From assembly GCA_027293665.1 (NCBI GenBank), contig JAPUFN010000238.1, positions 1-28,877 of the forward strand: a stretch of 28,877 nt of DNA, written 5' to 3'. Each line of letters opens with the position of its first letter. The stretch's first letter is position 1. The position numbers and the translations under genes were made by a program. Of this stretch, positions 7,770-15,617 are shown piece after piece. This DNA is from Gammaproteobacteria bacterium. GTDB taxonomy: Bacteria; Pseudomonadota; Gammaproteobacteria; Pseudomonadales; Azotimanducaceae. Below the pieces are notes generated by a model. It was given only the letters and a program-made list of their open reading frames with translations. It was not told the origin of the DNA and made no database searches.

Positions 7770-9038
7770 TTATTCACTGCGCAGGGCCTCGACGGGACGC
7801 AGACGGCGAATACGCAATGCGGGTATCAGCGCCGCAAGCTGCGTACCCAGCAACAGGATCAACGGTGAAACCAGTAGCACTTCAGTCGTGAACGCGGGGT
7901 ACAACCTGGGCGGCATATAGTACTGGGCTGCCATTGCTTCCATGGCTTCACCCATGTACAGACCCACATCGGCAAGTCCCAGGATGATCGCAATGGCAAT
8001 ACCGGCACCGATGGCAGCACCCACCAGCCACACGAAGAACGCCTCCCACAAAACTAACCCGACAATGCCGAATGGCCGCATGCCGATGGCCAGCAACATG
8101 CCGAATTCCCGCGTGCGCTCGAACACCAGCATGATGAATGTGTTCACGACACTGAACGTCACGAGGATGATGATCAGTCCGTACATGATCAGCCCGCCGA
8201 GTCGGTCGACTTCTATGGCCTGTTCGAGCCCGGGCAAAACTTCGTTCCAGTTGCGCACTGTGATGTCTGCCGGCACCCGCGAAGCCAGCTGCTTCGTTAC
8301 CGCTGCGCTATCTTCGAGGGAGGCGATCCGTATCGCCAACGTGTGAACCTCATCTCCCAGCCCGAATGCATTCTGCACGGCGGCAATCGGCATAAGCAGC
8401 AGAGAGCGGTCGAGGTCGGGCATCCCGGAGGAAATAATACCGACGACATTCACGACCAGTGCCGCAACCCCACCGTGTTTTTGGGCGCCGAGAATGACTA
8501 ACTCGCCTCCCACAGCCACATCGAGGTTGCGCGCGAGTTTCTCGCCGATGACAGCTTCATCGGGGCCAGCGGGTACACGGCCATCGTCAATCATATCGAG
8601 GAGCCGAACCGTCGCGGCCTCCGCCGCCACATCGATGCCCAGGATCTGGGCGGCAAAACTGCGCTCGTCCGAGGAAACCAGTGCAAAAGCTTCGACGCGT
8701 GGTGCAATGGCAACGACGTCCGGCAGCGCAAGCAGTTGTCTGCGCAGCACGCTTGCTTCGTCGATGGTGTGTTCGAAGCGCTCGCTGTCTATGTATTGAG
8801 TCGCCTGAACTTGCACGTGACCGCTGATGAGGGTCGTCGCATTTTCCATCATCGCCGCGTACTGACCATGCTGCATGGCCATGCTGAACATGACTAACAA
8901 TATTGCGAACGCAATTCCGCCACTGGTCAACCAGGTCCGCCGCTTGTTGCGCCACAAATTACGCCAGCCGATTTGAGCGGAGCGAAAGCCACTCCATGAG
9001 GAGGCTTGTGCAGGTAGCTCGGCGACCGCCTCACTCAT
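7770..9038 (-). CDS. FtsX-like ABC permease C (LolC/LolE/MacB family)
   Basis: The product is 422 residues from ATG 9038, which overlaps the stop of the LolA-like gene as ATGA. The N-terminal IGWRNLWRNKRRTWLT precedes membrane segment 1. The periplasmic domain contains the FxHTIDEAxxL segment shared with permease B. The FtsX core has ERTREFGMLLAIGMRPFG, and the C-terminus is LRIRRLRPVEALRSE. It is the closest paralogue of permease B, and the pair looks like a tandem duplication. As the permease gene next to the periplasmic carrier gene, it may be the subunit that contacts it, by analogy with LolC and LolA, but no hook sequence could be confirmed by eye. Confidence 0.9.
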   Translation of the reverse strand: MSEAVAELPAQASSWSGFRSAQIGWRNLWRNKRRTWLTSGGIAFAILLVMFSMAMQHGQYAAMMENATTLISGHVQVQATQYIDSERFEHTIDEASVLRRQLLALPDVVAIAPRVEAFALVSSDERSFAAQILGIDVAAEAATVRLLDMIDDGRVPAGPDEAVIGEKLARNLDVAVGGELVILGAQKHGGVAALVVNVVGIISSGMPDLDRSLLLMPIAAVQNAFGLGDEVHTLAIRIASLEDSAAVTKQLASRVPADITVRNWNEVLPGLEQAIEVDRLGGLIMYGLIIILVTFSVVNTFIMLVFERTREFGMLLAIGMRPFGIVGLVLWEAFFVWLVGAAIGAGIAIAIILGLADVGLYMGEAMEAMAAQYYMPPRLYPAFTTEVLLVSPLILLLGTQLAALIPALRIRRLRPVEALRSE

Positions 9039-9901
9039 GGATCCGCACCGGATTGCAGGGTGAATACGGTAAAGGTCCGGTCATCGAGCTCCACATCGAA
9101 GGTCATCGAATCGTAGTTGAACTCGGTGTACCTATCCGGCTCATCCAGTTTGGTAATGCGCATCCGGGTAGCGAACACCCGGCCGCCGAGTTCGCCAATC
9201 TCCAACGCTTCCATGCGTTTGAGGGGAATGAATGCCTGATCATAAAAGGTCTGCGAGATGAGCACCGAATCGTCGCGCAACACCCACTCTTCTTTACCCC
9301 ACACGATCGGCGCATCGTCATGTGGGACGGCCTCGATCGTGTAGAACGTGTGTGGGGGATTGGCTTCAACCTTGATGATTTCCAGGTCATAGTGACGCAG
9401 CAGATTGTCGGTACGCGAAAGATCGTTGTAGGAAAAATCCGAGCCTCCCCAGCTTTGTGACATCAGGCTGAACGGCAGGCGAATGACACGTTTGAGCTTT
9501 GGCGTATAGGTCCACATCCTATCGCCCTGCTTGAGGGTCGCGTTACCAGCGTCTTTCGCCGGTGCGGTGAAGCGGATCAGTGCATCATCGCGGCCGCGTG
9601 TCCAGGCGACCATCTGGGTGGTGCGCTCCCAGGTCGGCCGATGCACGAGCATGGTCATCTCCGAATGAGAGGTTGCACCGCGGGTCAGATCGATGGCAGC
9701 GGCGATGAGATCATAGGCGGTTACCTCAGATTCGACCGCGGCCCTAGCTGAGCCTGCATCGGCGCCCGCAGTGGCGGCCACAGCGGCGGCCGATGCCAGT
9801 GGTGTCACCAGGCAGGCAATCATCCCGGCGACTTGCAGCCGTTTCAGCAGTCTGCCGCGGACACGTTGTTCGCGGACTGCCACGGTCACTATCTGCGTCA
9901 T
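9035..9901 (-). CDS. LolA-like outer membrane lipoprotein-sorting protein (periplasmic carrier)
   Basis: From ATG 9901 the protein has 288 residues. ATG 9901 is preceded by GAGGTG; an upstream in-frame TTG at 9925 is less likely. A basic n-region (RGRLLKRL) and a hydrophobic stretch ending near residue 38-43 form a signal peptide. The mature part shows the hallmarks of the LolA-like family often annotated as outer membrane lipoprotein-sorting protein (Pfam PF17131). These are LIRFTAPAKDAGNATLKQGD, then MWTYTPKLKRVIRLP and GGSDFSYNDL, predicted as a curved beta-sheet with a hydrophobic groove for acyl chains. It is the first gene of the operon and overlaps permease C. It probably carries a lipid or lipidated cargo between the ABC pump and the outer membrane. 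It is not the housekeeping LolA, which is shorter and lacks the GSDFSY motif. Confidence 0.87.
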   Translation of the reverse strand: MTQIVTVAVREQRVRGRLLKRLQVAGMIACLVTPLASAAAVAATAGADAGSARAAVESEVTAYDLIAAAIDLTRGATSHSEMTMLVHRPTWERTTQMVAWTRGRDDALIRFTAPAKDAGNATLKQGDRMWTYTPKLKRVIRLPFSLMSQSWGGSDFSYNDLSRTDNLLRHYDLEIIKVEANPPHTFYTIEAVPHDDAPIVWGKEEWVLRDDSVLISQTFYDQAFIPLKRMEALEIGELGGRVFATRMRITKLDEPDRYTEFNYDSMTFDVELDDRTFTVFTLQSGADP

Positions 9902-9944
9902 TGACACCTCACTCCAATCAGGCAATATATACTCGCTCTAATTA

Positions 9945-9957
9945 TTGACTTTGTCAA
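9945..9957. promoter_or_regulatory. Perfect palindrome TTGAC-TTT-GTCAA, probable TetR operator
   Basis: The 13-base palindrome lies in the 68-base gap between the divergent TetR gene (start 9970) and the LolA-like/ABC operon (start 9901). On the minus strand its right part reads TTGACA (9957-9952), a consensus -35 box for the ABC operon, so a bound repressor would block that promoter. On the plus strand it is 12 bases upstream of the TetR start codon, fitting autoregulation. No clean -10 box was found at 17 bases; AT-rich TATATA/TATATT lies slightly further. Confidence 0.5.
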
Positions 9958-9969
9958 AATATTCGGCTC

Positions 9970-10575
9970 ATGTCCATAAGAGAACGAAAAAAACGCCAGG
10001 CGCGGCAGGACATTCTAGGCGCCGCCCGTCAGCTCATCGACGAGCGCGGCTACACCGCTGCAACCATGCGCGAAATCGCGACGGCGGCCGACATCAGTTA
10101 TCAAACGCTCTACAACTATTTTCCCACCAAAGCCCAGATCCTACAGGCAATCCTGATCGGCAATGTCGAACGGCTGGGTGCCAGCATCGATCACATTATC
10201 GAGGAATACGATCACAATCTGCTCGCCACGCTGCAGACGGTCAACCGTGCCCGGATGGGCGCTTTCGCCGAGGGTGACCGCAGCCTGTGGCAAGAGGTGG
10301 CGGCTGAAATTTTTCAGCATTCAGCGGAAGCCAACACCATCTATCACGCAGTCGATCAAGCCGCTCACCGACTGCTGCAGGCGCTGTTCGAGGCAGCACA
10401 GCGGGCGGGAGAGCTGGACGAGACTGTCTCCAGTGCGCTACTGGCAGACACCGTATTCGCGCTGAGTCAGCATGCTTTTGGCCGTTTCATTGCAGATACC
10501 ACGATCACCGAGGACGACACTCTGCGGCGGCTCGGAGCCCAGGCAGAGCTGTTGATCGCGCCCTATCTGCCATGA
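9970..10575 (+). CDS. TetR/AcrR-family transcriptional regulator
   Basis: The product is 201 residues, normal for the family. The N-terminal DNA-binding domain spans about residues 10-56, with ILGAARQLIDERGYTAATMREIA and the recognition helix region ISYQTLYNYFPTK, very close to the TetR consensus. The C-terminal helical ligand-binding and dimerisation domain is variable and gives no clue to the ligand. It is transcribed away from the LolA-like/ABC/barrel operon, with a palindrome between them. The simplest reading is a local repressor of that operon and of itself, released by a small hydrophobic molecule. The ATG at 9970 begins MSIRERKKRQAR; no strong ribosome-binding site is visible in the AT-rich leader. 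Confidence 0.93.
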   Translation: MSIRERKKRQARQDILGAARQLIDERGYTAATMREIATAADISYQTLYNYFPTKAQILQAILIGNVERLGASIDHIIEEYDHNLLATLQTVNRARMGAFAEGDRSLWQEVAAEIFQHSAEANTIYHAVDQAAHRLLQALFEAAQRAGELDETVSSALLADTVFALSQHAFGRFIADTTITEDDTLRRLGAQAELLIAPYLP

Positions 10576-10613
10576 TGCCGGGTCGCCGTACACGGCTAAA
10601 AAGTCGCCAAGTG

Positions 10614-11075
10614 CTATCTACGGCGCGGCCGCGAGCGCAGTGAAATCACGTTGTCACCCTGCACCACGTCCTGCTTGAGCGAGAAAGCAATCTCCCAGGT
10701 GAACACGGTCTCGCCATCGCGCAGGAAACCACGCAAACCGCAGCCTGCGGCAATCGCAAACAGCGTGAAGGTCGCATAGACGCTACCGCTATCGTTCCAC
10801 AGCAAGCCGAGGTTCGGCGCGCTGTCGAGCTTGGCCGTCCCGTGCAACAGCTCCGCCCCCGTCTGCACATGCAGCGTGTAAGTGCCGACGTCGTTGCCAA
10901 CCACGCGAACCACGTACTCATGCGGTGGTGCGTCCTGCAGCGTCAACCCGGCGCGCAGGGTCAACCCACCCTCATCCCGCTCGATCTGGACAGCGCATTC
11001 CGCAGTCGTGCCGAGGCTGTGTCCTTCCACCAGAATACTGCCGCGACCCAGCCAATGACCTGGCTGCAGCAACAT
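10614..11075 (-). CDS. Hypothetical protein, predicted all-beta
   Basis: The product is 153 residues and I do not recognise its family. The start ATG 11075 follows the SRAP stop with no intervening base (TAG-ATG), so it is translationally coupled to that gene. The sequence is rich in short beta strands (GRGSILVEGHSLGTTAECAV, EYVVRVVGND, TYTLHVQTG, FTWEIAFSL) with no signal peptide or membrane segment, and ends in a basic tail (SRPRRR). The strand pattern and length are compatible with a lipocalin or fatty-acid-binding-type barrel, but this is only an impression. It is the last gene of the AhpD-AKR-SRAP operon and converges with the TetR gene, whose stop is 38 bases away. Confidence 0.6.
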   Translation of the reverse strand: MLLQPGHWLGRGSILVEGHSLGTTAECAVQIERDEGGLTLRAGLTLQDAPPHEYVVRVVGNDVGTYTLHVQTGAELLHGTAKLDSAPNLGLLWNDSGSVYATFTLFAIAAGCGLRGFLRDGETVFTWEIAFSLKQDVVQGDNVISLRSRPRRR

Positions 11076-11777
11076 CTAGCTCGTCACCCCGGTGTCAGCC
11101 GGCAATACGACTGGCGTACCGATCGGCTCGACACAGCGCGCATCCTTGTGGCGCGCATTGTTGACATGAGTGGAGACCGGGATCGCCGCCAGAGCCAGTG
11201 GGATGTGCGGAGCGAGCAGCTCCGCGTGATCTGCATTGTCACTGTCCAGCCAGCTGTGCGCCTGGGCCAGCGACAGCATGACCGGTTGCCGATTGTGGAC
11301 GAACGCCATGGCTTGAGTCGCCGCCGCTGTCAGCACAGCAAAGCTTTCGATGATTTCGCCGGTGTCTCGGTTGGTCCAGCGGTCCCACAACCCCGCCAGC
11401 AGCAGCCCGGGCACCTCCTGCGGGGTAACGTAGTACGGCAGCTTCTGGCCATCGCGCCGTGACCATTCATAAAAACCACTGACGGGGACGACACAGTGCC
11501 GTTTTTTGAAGGGTTCGCGAAAGGCGGGGCTCTTATGCGCGGTTTCCGATTTGGCGTTGAACATGCTGTATTTTGTCGACGGCGCCTTCGTCCAGTAGGG
11601 CGTCAACCACCATCGCAGTGGCACCAGTTGTGGCTCACCCGTTGCAGACAGACGCAACACCGTGATCATCTCGGTGGGTGCGGCGTTGAAATTATCCGGC
11701 CCGGGATGCGCCATGCCCACCAGCTCCATCAGCAGCTGCGACAACGGATCGGAAGTTACATTGAATCGCCCGCACAT
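11076..11777 (-). CDS. yedK: SOS response-associated peptidase (SRAP/YedK/HMCES family)
   Basis: The 233-residue protein starts MCGRF, so that after Met removal Cys2 is the N-terminal nucleophile. Matching the YedK active site are Asn74 (NAKSE), Glu104 (GFYEW) and His161 (FVHNRQPV); the family more often has H-R-M-P after this His. YedK and HMCES form a thiazolidine DNA-protein crosslink with abasic sites in single-stranded DNA, shielding them during replication. The gene lies 6 bases after the aldo/keto reductase and abuts the hypothetical gene at 11075. No LexA box was seen nearby. Family assignment is firm. Confidence 0.95.
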   Translation of the reverse strand: MCGRFNVTSDPLSQLLMELVGMAHPGPDNFNAAPTEMITVLRLSATGEPQLVPLRWWLTPYWTKAPSTKYSMFNAKSETAHKSPAFREPFKKRHCVVPVSGFYEWSRRDGQKLPYYVTPQEVPGLLLAGLWDRWTNRDTGEIIESFAVLTAAATQAMAFVHNRQPVMLSLAQAHSWLDSDNADHAELLAPHIPLALAAIPVSTHVNNARHKDARCVEPIGTPVVLPADTGVTS

Positions 11778-11783
11778 ACCGCT

Positions 11784-12734
11784 TCAGCCCTGCTCCGGGC
11801 GCAACAATTCTGCGACTTGTGTCATCTCAGCATCGCTCAATCGCCAGGGTTCAGCTGCGGTGACGTTTTCGACCACCTGTTGCGCCGTGGTAGCCCCTGC
11901 GATCACGCTGGCGATCACCGGCTGGCTCAGCAGCCAGCACAGCGCAAGCGAAAGGATATCCCTGTCCTGTGCCGCAGCATATTCACTGAGACGTTGCAGC
12001 ACGGCGAAGTTGGCTTCGGTCAGCGACCGGCGCGCCAGTCGCTCCACCCGCGCAAGCCGCGTCCCGGCGGGCGGCGGCTCGTCGGCTTTGTACTTGCCCG
12101 TGAGCAGACCGCTGGCGAGGGGAAAATAGGGCAGCATGCCCAGTTTGAAACGCTCACACGCCGGCAGCACCTCATTTGCGACCTCCCGCTCGAGCAGGCT
12201 GTAGTGGTTCTGCGCCGTGACAAACTTAGCGTAGCCGCGTGTCTGTGCCACCCAGTGAGCATCGGCAATCTGCCAGCCGCTGAAATTCGAGTGGCCCAGG
12301 TAGCGCACCTTACCGGCAGTAACGAGATCGCTCAGGGCATCGAGCGTCTCGTCGATCGGTGTGTGGCGATCGGCCACGTGAATCTGATAGAGATCGATAT
12401 AGTCGGTGCCCAACCGTGCAAGGCTCGCCTCTACTGCGCGCATGATGTAGTGCCGTGAACCCCCTTTGTCATGCCGGCGCGGGCCCATCGGCATACCGAA
12501 TTTGCTGGCAATGATCACGTCGTGGCGGCGCGCCCCGAGGGCTTTGCCCAGCATCACCTCGGAAAGGTGTTCGCCGTAGACGTCGGCCGTATCAAAAAAA
12601 TTAACGCCGTGGTCTATTGCTGCATCAACAACCGCCCGGGTACCCGATTGATCAAGCCGGCCGCCAAAGTTGTTGCAGCCAATACCAATCGCAGAGACGA
12701 AAAGTCCCGAGTTGCCCAGACGCCGTTGTTCCAT
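11784..12734 (-). CDS. Aldo/keto reductase
   Basis: The product is 316 residues from ATG 12734, with AGGAG 7 bases upstream. Upstream in-frame codons fall within the preceding gene and lack family similarity. The catalytic tetrad is visible as Asp48 (NFFDTADVYG), Tyr53, Lys78 (IIASKFG) and His119 (YQIHVAD). The C-terminal part carries the NADPH-binding segment (SVIAGATTAQQVVEN). The protein resembles the YajO/YghZ/Tas-type branch of bacterial AKRs, which reduce aldehydes and ketones with NADPH. It sits 13 bases after the AhpD-like gene and 6 bases before the SRAP gene, so the group may respond to oxidative or electrophile stress, although that is inference. Confidence 0.93.
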   Translation of the reverse strand: MEQRRLGNSGLFVSAIGIGCNNFGGRLDQSGTRAVVDAAIDHGVNFFDTADVYGEHLSEVMLGKALGARRHDVIIASKFGMPMGPRRHDKGGSRHYIMRAVEASLARLGTDYIDLYQIHVADRHTPIDETLDALSDLVTAGKVRYLGHSNFSGWQIADAHWVAQTRGYAKFVTAQNHYSLLEREVANEVLPACERFKLGMLPYFPLASGLLTGKYKADEPPPAGTRLARVERLARRSLTEANFAVLQRLSEYAAAQDRDILSLALCWLLSQPVIASVIAGATTAQQVVENVTAAEPWRLSDAEMTQVAELLRPEQG

Positions 12735-12747
12735 TTCCTGGCTCCTG

Positions 12748-13395
12748 TCAGCCGTGTTTGCCCGCACTCCAGGCAAGCGCTCCCAGCGCCTTTTCGGCAA
12801 ACGCCACAGGCGCTGCTTCAAGTGTGGTTGCCAGCGTATCGTTCCAGCGATTGAGGAATCCGAACATGGCGATTACCGCAACGATCTGCACAATCTGCCG
12901 CTCGCTGAAATGCTCACGCAGTGCTGCAAAGTGATCTGCCTGTGCCTCGTTGGGAACTTGGCCTGCGGCAAACGCAAGCGTCAGGACGGCCCGCTCTGCC
13001 TGGGAGTAAAGCTCAGAGGTCTCATAGGCGAGTAACGCATCGAGCTTCGCTGCATCTTCACCGCGTTTGTCCGCGCCGTGTGCCGTGTGTGCCTGGCAGT
13101 AGCGGCAACCAGCACTGACGCTGCTGGCAAGCGCGATCAGCTGCACCAGGCCCGGCGCCAGACTCGCTGCCGGATCATCGTGTTCGGGTACGCTGTCTTT
13201 AAACGCGTCGACCGTGCTCTTAAGATCGCCGCCGAACACGACGCTCGTGAGCATCACGAACGCCATCGGCAACTGCGGCATGTGCGCCATGGTCAGCATG
13301 CTGTTCGGCACGAACCCCATAGCCGCTTCGGCGGCGCCAAAAACACCCGCAAGTTCCGGCAACTCAGCCGCGGGGCGCGGGGCAACATTAGCCAT
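12748..13395 (-). CDS. Carboxymuconolactone decarboxylase/AhpD-family peroxidase-like protein
   Basis: The product is 215 residues from ATG 13395, with AAGGAG 6 bases upstream, so the eight residues further upstream in frame are excluded. The redox motif is Cys97-x-x-Cys100 followed by His103 (GCRYCQAHT), the AhpD-type CxxCxxH centre, in an all-helical setting. A C-terminal half with EAQADHFAALREHFSERQIVQIV is typical of the CMD family. Members reduce hydroperoxides using thiols or act in aromatic catabolism; the CxxC favours the peroxidase-like type. It is the first gene of a four-gene minus-strand operon and diverges from oligopeptidase B. The 108 bases between them (13396-13503) show no clear operator. 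Confidence 0.88.
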   Translation of the reverse strand: MANVAPRPAAELPELAGVFGAAEAAMGFVPNSMLTMAHMPQLPMAFVMLTSVVFGGDLKSTVDAFKDSVPEHDDPAASLAPGLVQLIALASSVSAGCRYCQAHTAHGADKRGEDAAKLDALLAYETSELYSQAERAVLTLAFAAGQVPNEAQADHFAALREHFSERQIVQIVAVIAMFGFLNRWNDTLATTLEAAPVAFAEKALGALAWSAGKHG

Positions 13396-13503
13396 CTTCT
13401 TCTCCTTCAGCCACAACATCGGTGTGTGCGATCTTAGCCCTTTGCGTTGTGCGCTTCATTGCTTACCCTGCGTGTCCTGCAAGCCACAGACCTATGACGA
13501 TTC

Positions 13504-15570
13504 ATGCAGCCGCCGATTGCCGCACAAATTCCACATCGCTCGAGTCACCACGGTATCGAGATCGATGACCCTTATCACTGGCTGAAGGATCCCGCCTATC
13601 CGCAGGTAAGCGACCCGCAGGTACTCGCCTATCTCGAAGCGGAAAATGCGTACTTCGAGCATGCGATGGCGCCGCATCAGCCCCTGATCGGCAGCCTGTT
13701 CGATGAGATCAAGGGCCGCCAACCTGCGCTGGATGAATCGGTACCCTATCGCAAAGACGGCTACTGGTATCGCTGGCGCTTTGCTGAAGGCGCCCAGTAC
13801 CGCCTGTGGTTGCGCTCGAGTGTGGCTGACCCGGACAACTGGACAGTCATTCTCGATGAACCAGCGCTGGCTGCAGCCCACGATTATTTTTCCCTGGGTG
13901 GCATGGCCATCTCGCCGGACGGGCGCTACCTCGCCTGGAGTGCGGACACCAATGGCAGCGAACGCTTCACGCTATCGATAACCGACCTCGCCGATAACGT
14001 CGCGCTGGATGAACCGATCGAGCTCACCATGGACAGTCCGGTGTGGGCCAGCGACAACGAACACCTTTTCTACCTCCGCCTCAATGACAACTGGCGACCT
14101 TACCAGGTGCTGCGGCATCGTCTTGGACGGCCGATCAAAGACGACGTCGTCGTCTACGAGGAAACCGACGAAGCCTTCTTCGTCGGTCTGGATCAGACCC
14201 AGTCGGAAGCCTTCATACTTCTGACGACGGGCGATCACGTGACTTCCGAAGTTCGCTTCCTGCCGGCAAACGCGCCGACCGCGAGCCCGCAACTCATCTG
14301 CCCCCGGCGCACCGGCCACGAATACGATGTCGACCACAGGGAGGGCGAGTTCTACATCCGCAGTAATGACGAGCACAAGAATTTCCGCCTGATCAGAACC
14401 CCGCAAAGCAAGCCGTCACCCGAGCACTGGGAAACCGTCATCGCCGGCAGCGACGATCACTATCTCACCGGCCACCTATGCCTGCGTCATTGGATCCTGG
14501 TGAGCGAAAGAATCGCGGGGCTCGATCAGCTGCGAGTGATGCATTGCGAGCCTGAACTCGAGTCCCACTACATCGAATTACACGAGCCGGCCTACAGTCT
14601 CGATTTCGGCGCCAACGCCGAGTACGACACGGACGTCGTGCGTCTCACCTACCAATCAATGGTCACGCCCACAACCGTGTACGACTACGACCTGGCGGCA
14701 CGGCAACTCAAGCGCAGAAAGGTGCAGGAAATCCCGACGGGTTATGCCGCTGAGAACTACGAGACCGTGCGCATCTCGGCCCCAGCGCGGGACGGCGCTG
14801 CCATTCCGGTCAGCGTCGTCTTTCGCAAAGGTTTGCAGCGCGATGGCACCGCTCCTTTGTACCTCTATGGTTATGGCGCGTACGGCATTGCGATCCCGCC
14901 GGGGTTTTCACCCAGCCGTCTGTCGCTGCTCGACCGCGGATTCGTCTTTGCAATCGCCCATATTCGCGGCGGTGACGATCTCGGCTATCACTGGTACGAA
15001 GACGGCAAGCTGGCAGCGCGTGAAAACACATTCAACGACTTCATCGATGTCGCAAAACACCTCGTCGAGCAGCGCTTCACGGCAGCAGGGCACATTGCCA
15101 TAGCCGGCGGTTCCGCTGGCGGTGAGCTCGTGGGTGCTGCGGTAAATCAGGCACCGGCACTGTTCGGTGCAGCGGTCGCCCATGTGCCCTTCGTCGACGT
15201 CCTCAACACGATGCTGGATGCCGAGCTACCCCTCACGCCAATCGAATGGCCCGAGTGGGGCAACCCGATTGAAGATAAGAGAGTCTTCGAACACATCCGC
15301 TCCTATTCCCCTTACGACGCACTCAAAGCAGGCAGCTACCCGGCAATGCTGGTGACCGCGGGGCTCAACGACCCACGTGTGACCTACTGGGAGCCGGCAA
15401 AGTATGTCGCGCGATTGCGCACGCTGAAGACCGATCAGAACTGGTTGCTGCTGAAGACCAACATGGGCGCCGGCCACCGGGGAAAATCAGGCCGCTATGA
15501 TGCGTTGCAGGAAGTGGCCGAGGAGTACGCCTTCATCCTGGTCAGTCTGGGACTGTCACGGCCTGGTTAG
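13504..15570 (+). CDS. ptrB: Oligopeptidase B-like prolyl oligopeptidase family serine peptidase (S9A)
   Basis: The product is 688 residues, the standard length of oligopeptidase B. The N-terminal DDPYHWLKD motif and beta-propeller region (to about residue 415) gate a C-terminal alpha/beta-hydrolase domain. The triad is Ser537 (GGSAGGE), Asp623 (GLNDPRVTYWEP) and His658 (MGAGHRGKSG), spaced as in E. coli PtrB. The family cleaves after Arg/Lys in short peptides, in the cytoplasm. There is no signal peptide. The ribosome-binding site before ATG 13504 is weak, and an ATG 10 bases upstream is out of frame. It diverges from the AhpD-like operon and converges with the small Cys-rich gene. The ptrB symbol is by similarity; specificity is untested. 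Confidence 0.92.
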   Translation: MQPPIAAQIPHRSSHHGIEIDDPYHWLKDPAYPQVSDPQVLAYLEAENAYFEHAMAPHQPLIGSLFDEIKGRQPALDESVPYRKDGYWYRWRFAEGAQYRLWLRSSVADPDNWTVILDEPALAAAHDYFSLGGMAISPDGRYLAWSADTNGSERFTLSITDLADNVALDEPIELTMDSPVWASDNEHLFYLRLNDNWRPYQVLRHRLGRPIKDDVVVYEETDEAFFVGLDQTQSEAFILLTTGDHVTSEVRFLPANAPTASPQLICPRRTGHEYDVDHREGEFYIRSNDEHKNFRLIRTPQSKPSPEHWETVIAGSDDHYLTGHLCLRHWILVSERIAGLDQLRVMHCEPELESHYIELHEPAYSLDFGANAEYDTDVVRLTYQSMVTPTTVYDYDLAARQLKRRKVQEIPTGYAAENYETVRISAPARDGAAIPVSVVFRKGLQRDGTAPLYLYGYGAYGIAIPPGFSPSRLSLLDRGFVFAIAHIRGGDDLGYHWYEDGKLAARENTFNDFIDVAKHLVEQRFTAAGHIAIAGGSAGGELVGAAVNQAPALFGAAVAHVPFVDVLNTMLDAELPLTPIEWPEWGNPIEDKRVFEHIRSYSPYDALKAGSYPAMLVTAGLNDPRVTYWEPAKYVARLRTLKTDQNWLLLKTNMGAGHRGKSGRYDALQEVAEEYAFILVSLGLSRPG

Positions 15571-15594
15571 CTCCTGCTCTGGAGCCCGGACGGC

Positions 15595-15612
15595 GGCCAG
15601 GTACGTCTGGCC
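15595..15612. terminator. Perfect hairpin GGCCAG-N6-CTGGCC between convergent genes
   Basis: Six-base perfect arms with a six-base loop lie 24 bases after the oligopeptidase B stop and 5 bases beyond the stop of the convergent small gene at 15618. The position suits a bidirectional terminator, but no T-run follows on either side, so an intrinsic terminator is only tentative. Confidence 0.3.
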
Positions 15613-15617
15613 AGAAA

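Noticed and set aside
10576..10613. Hairpin GCCGTACACGGC followed by an A-run as a terminator between TetR and the hypothetical gene
   Set aside because: The A-run is on the wrong side for a TetR terminator, and for the minus-strand gene the T-run would precede the stem; the stem is only five bases.
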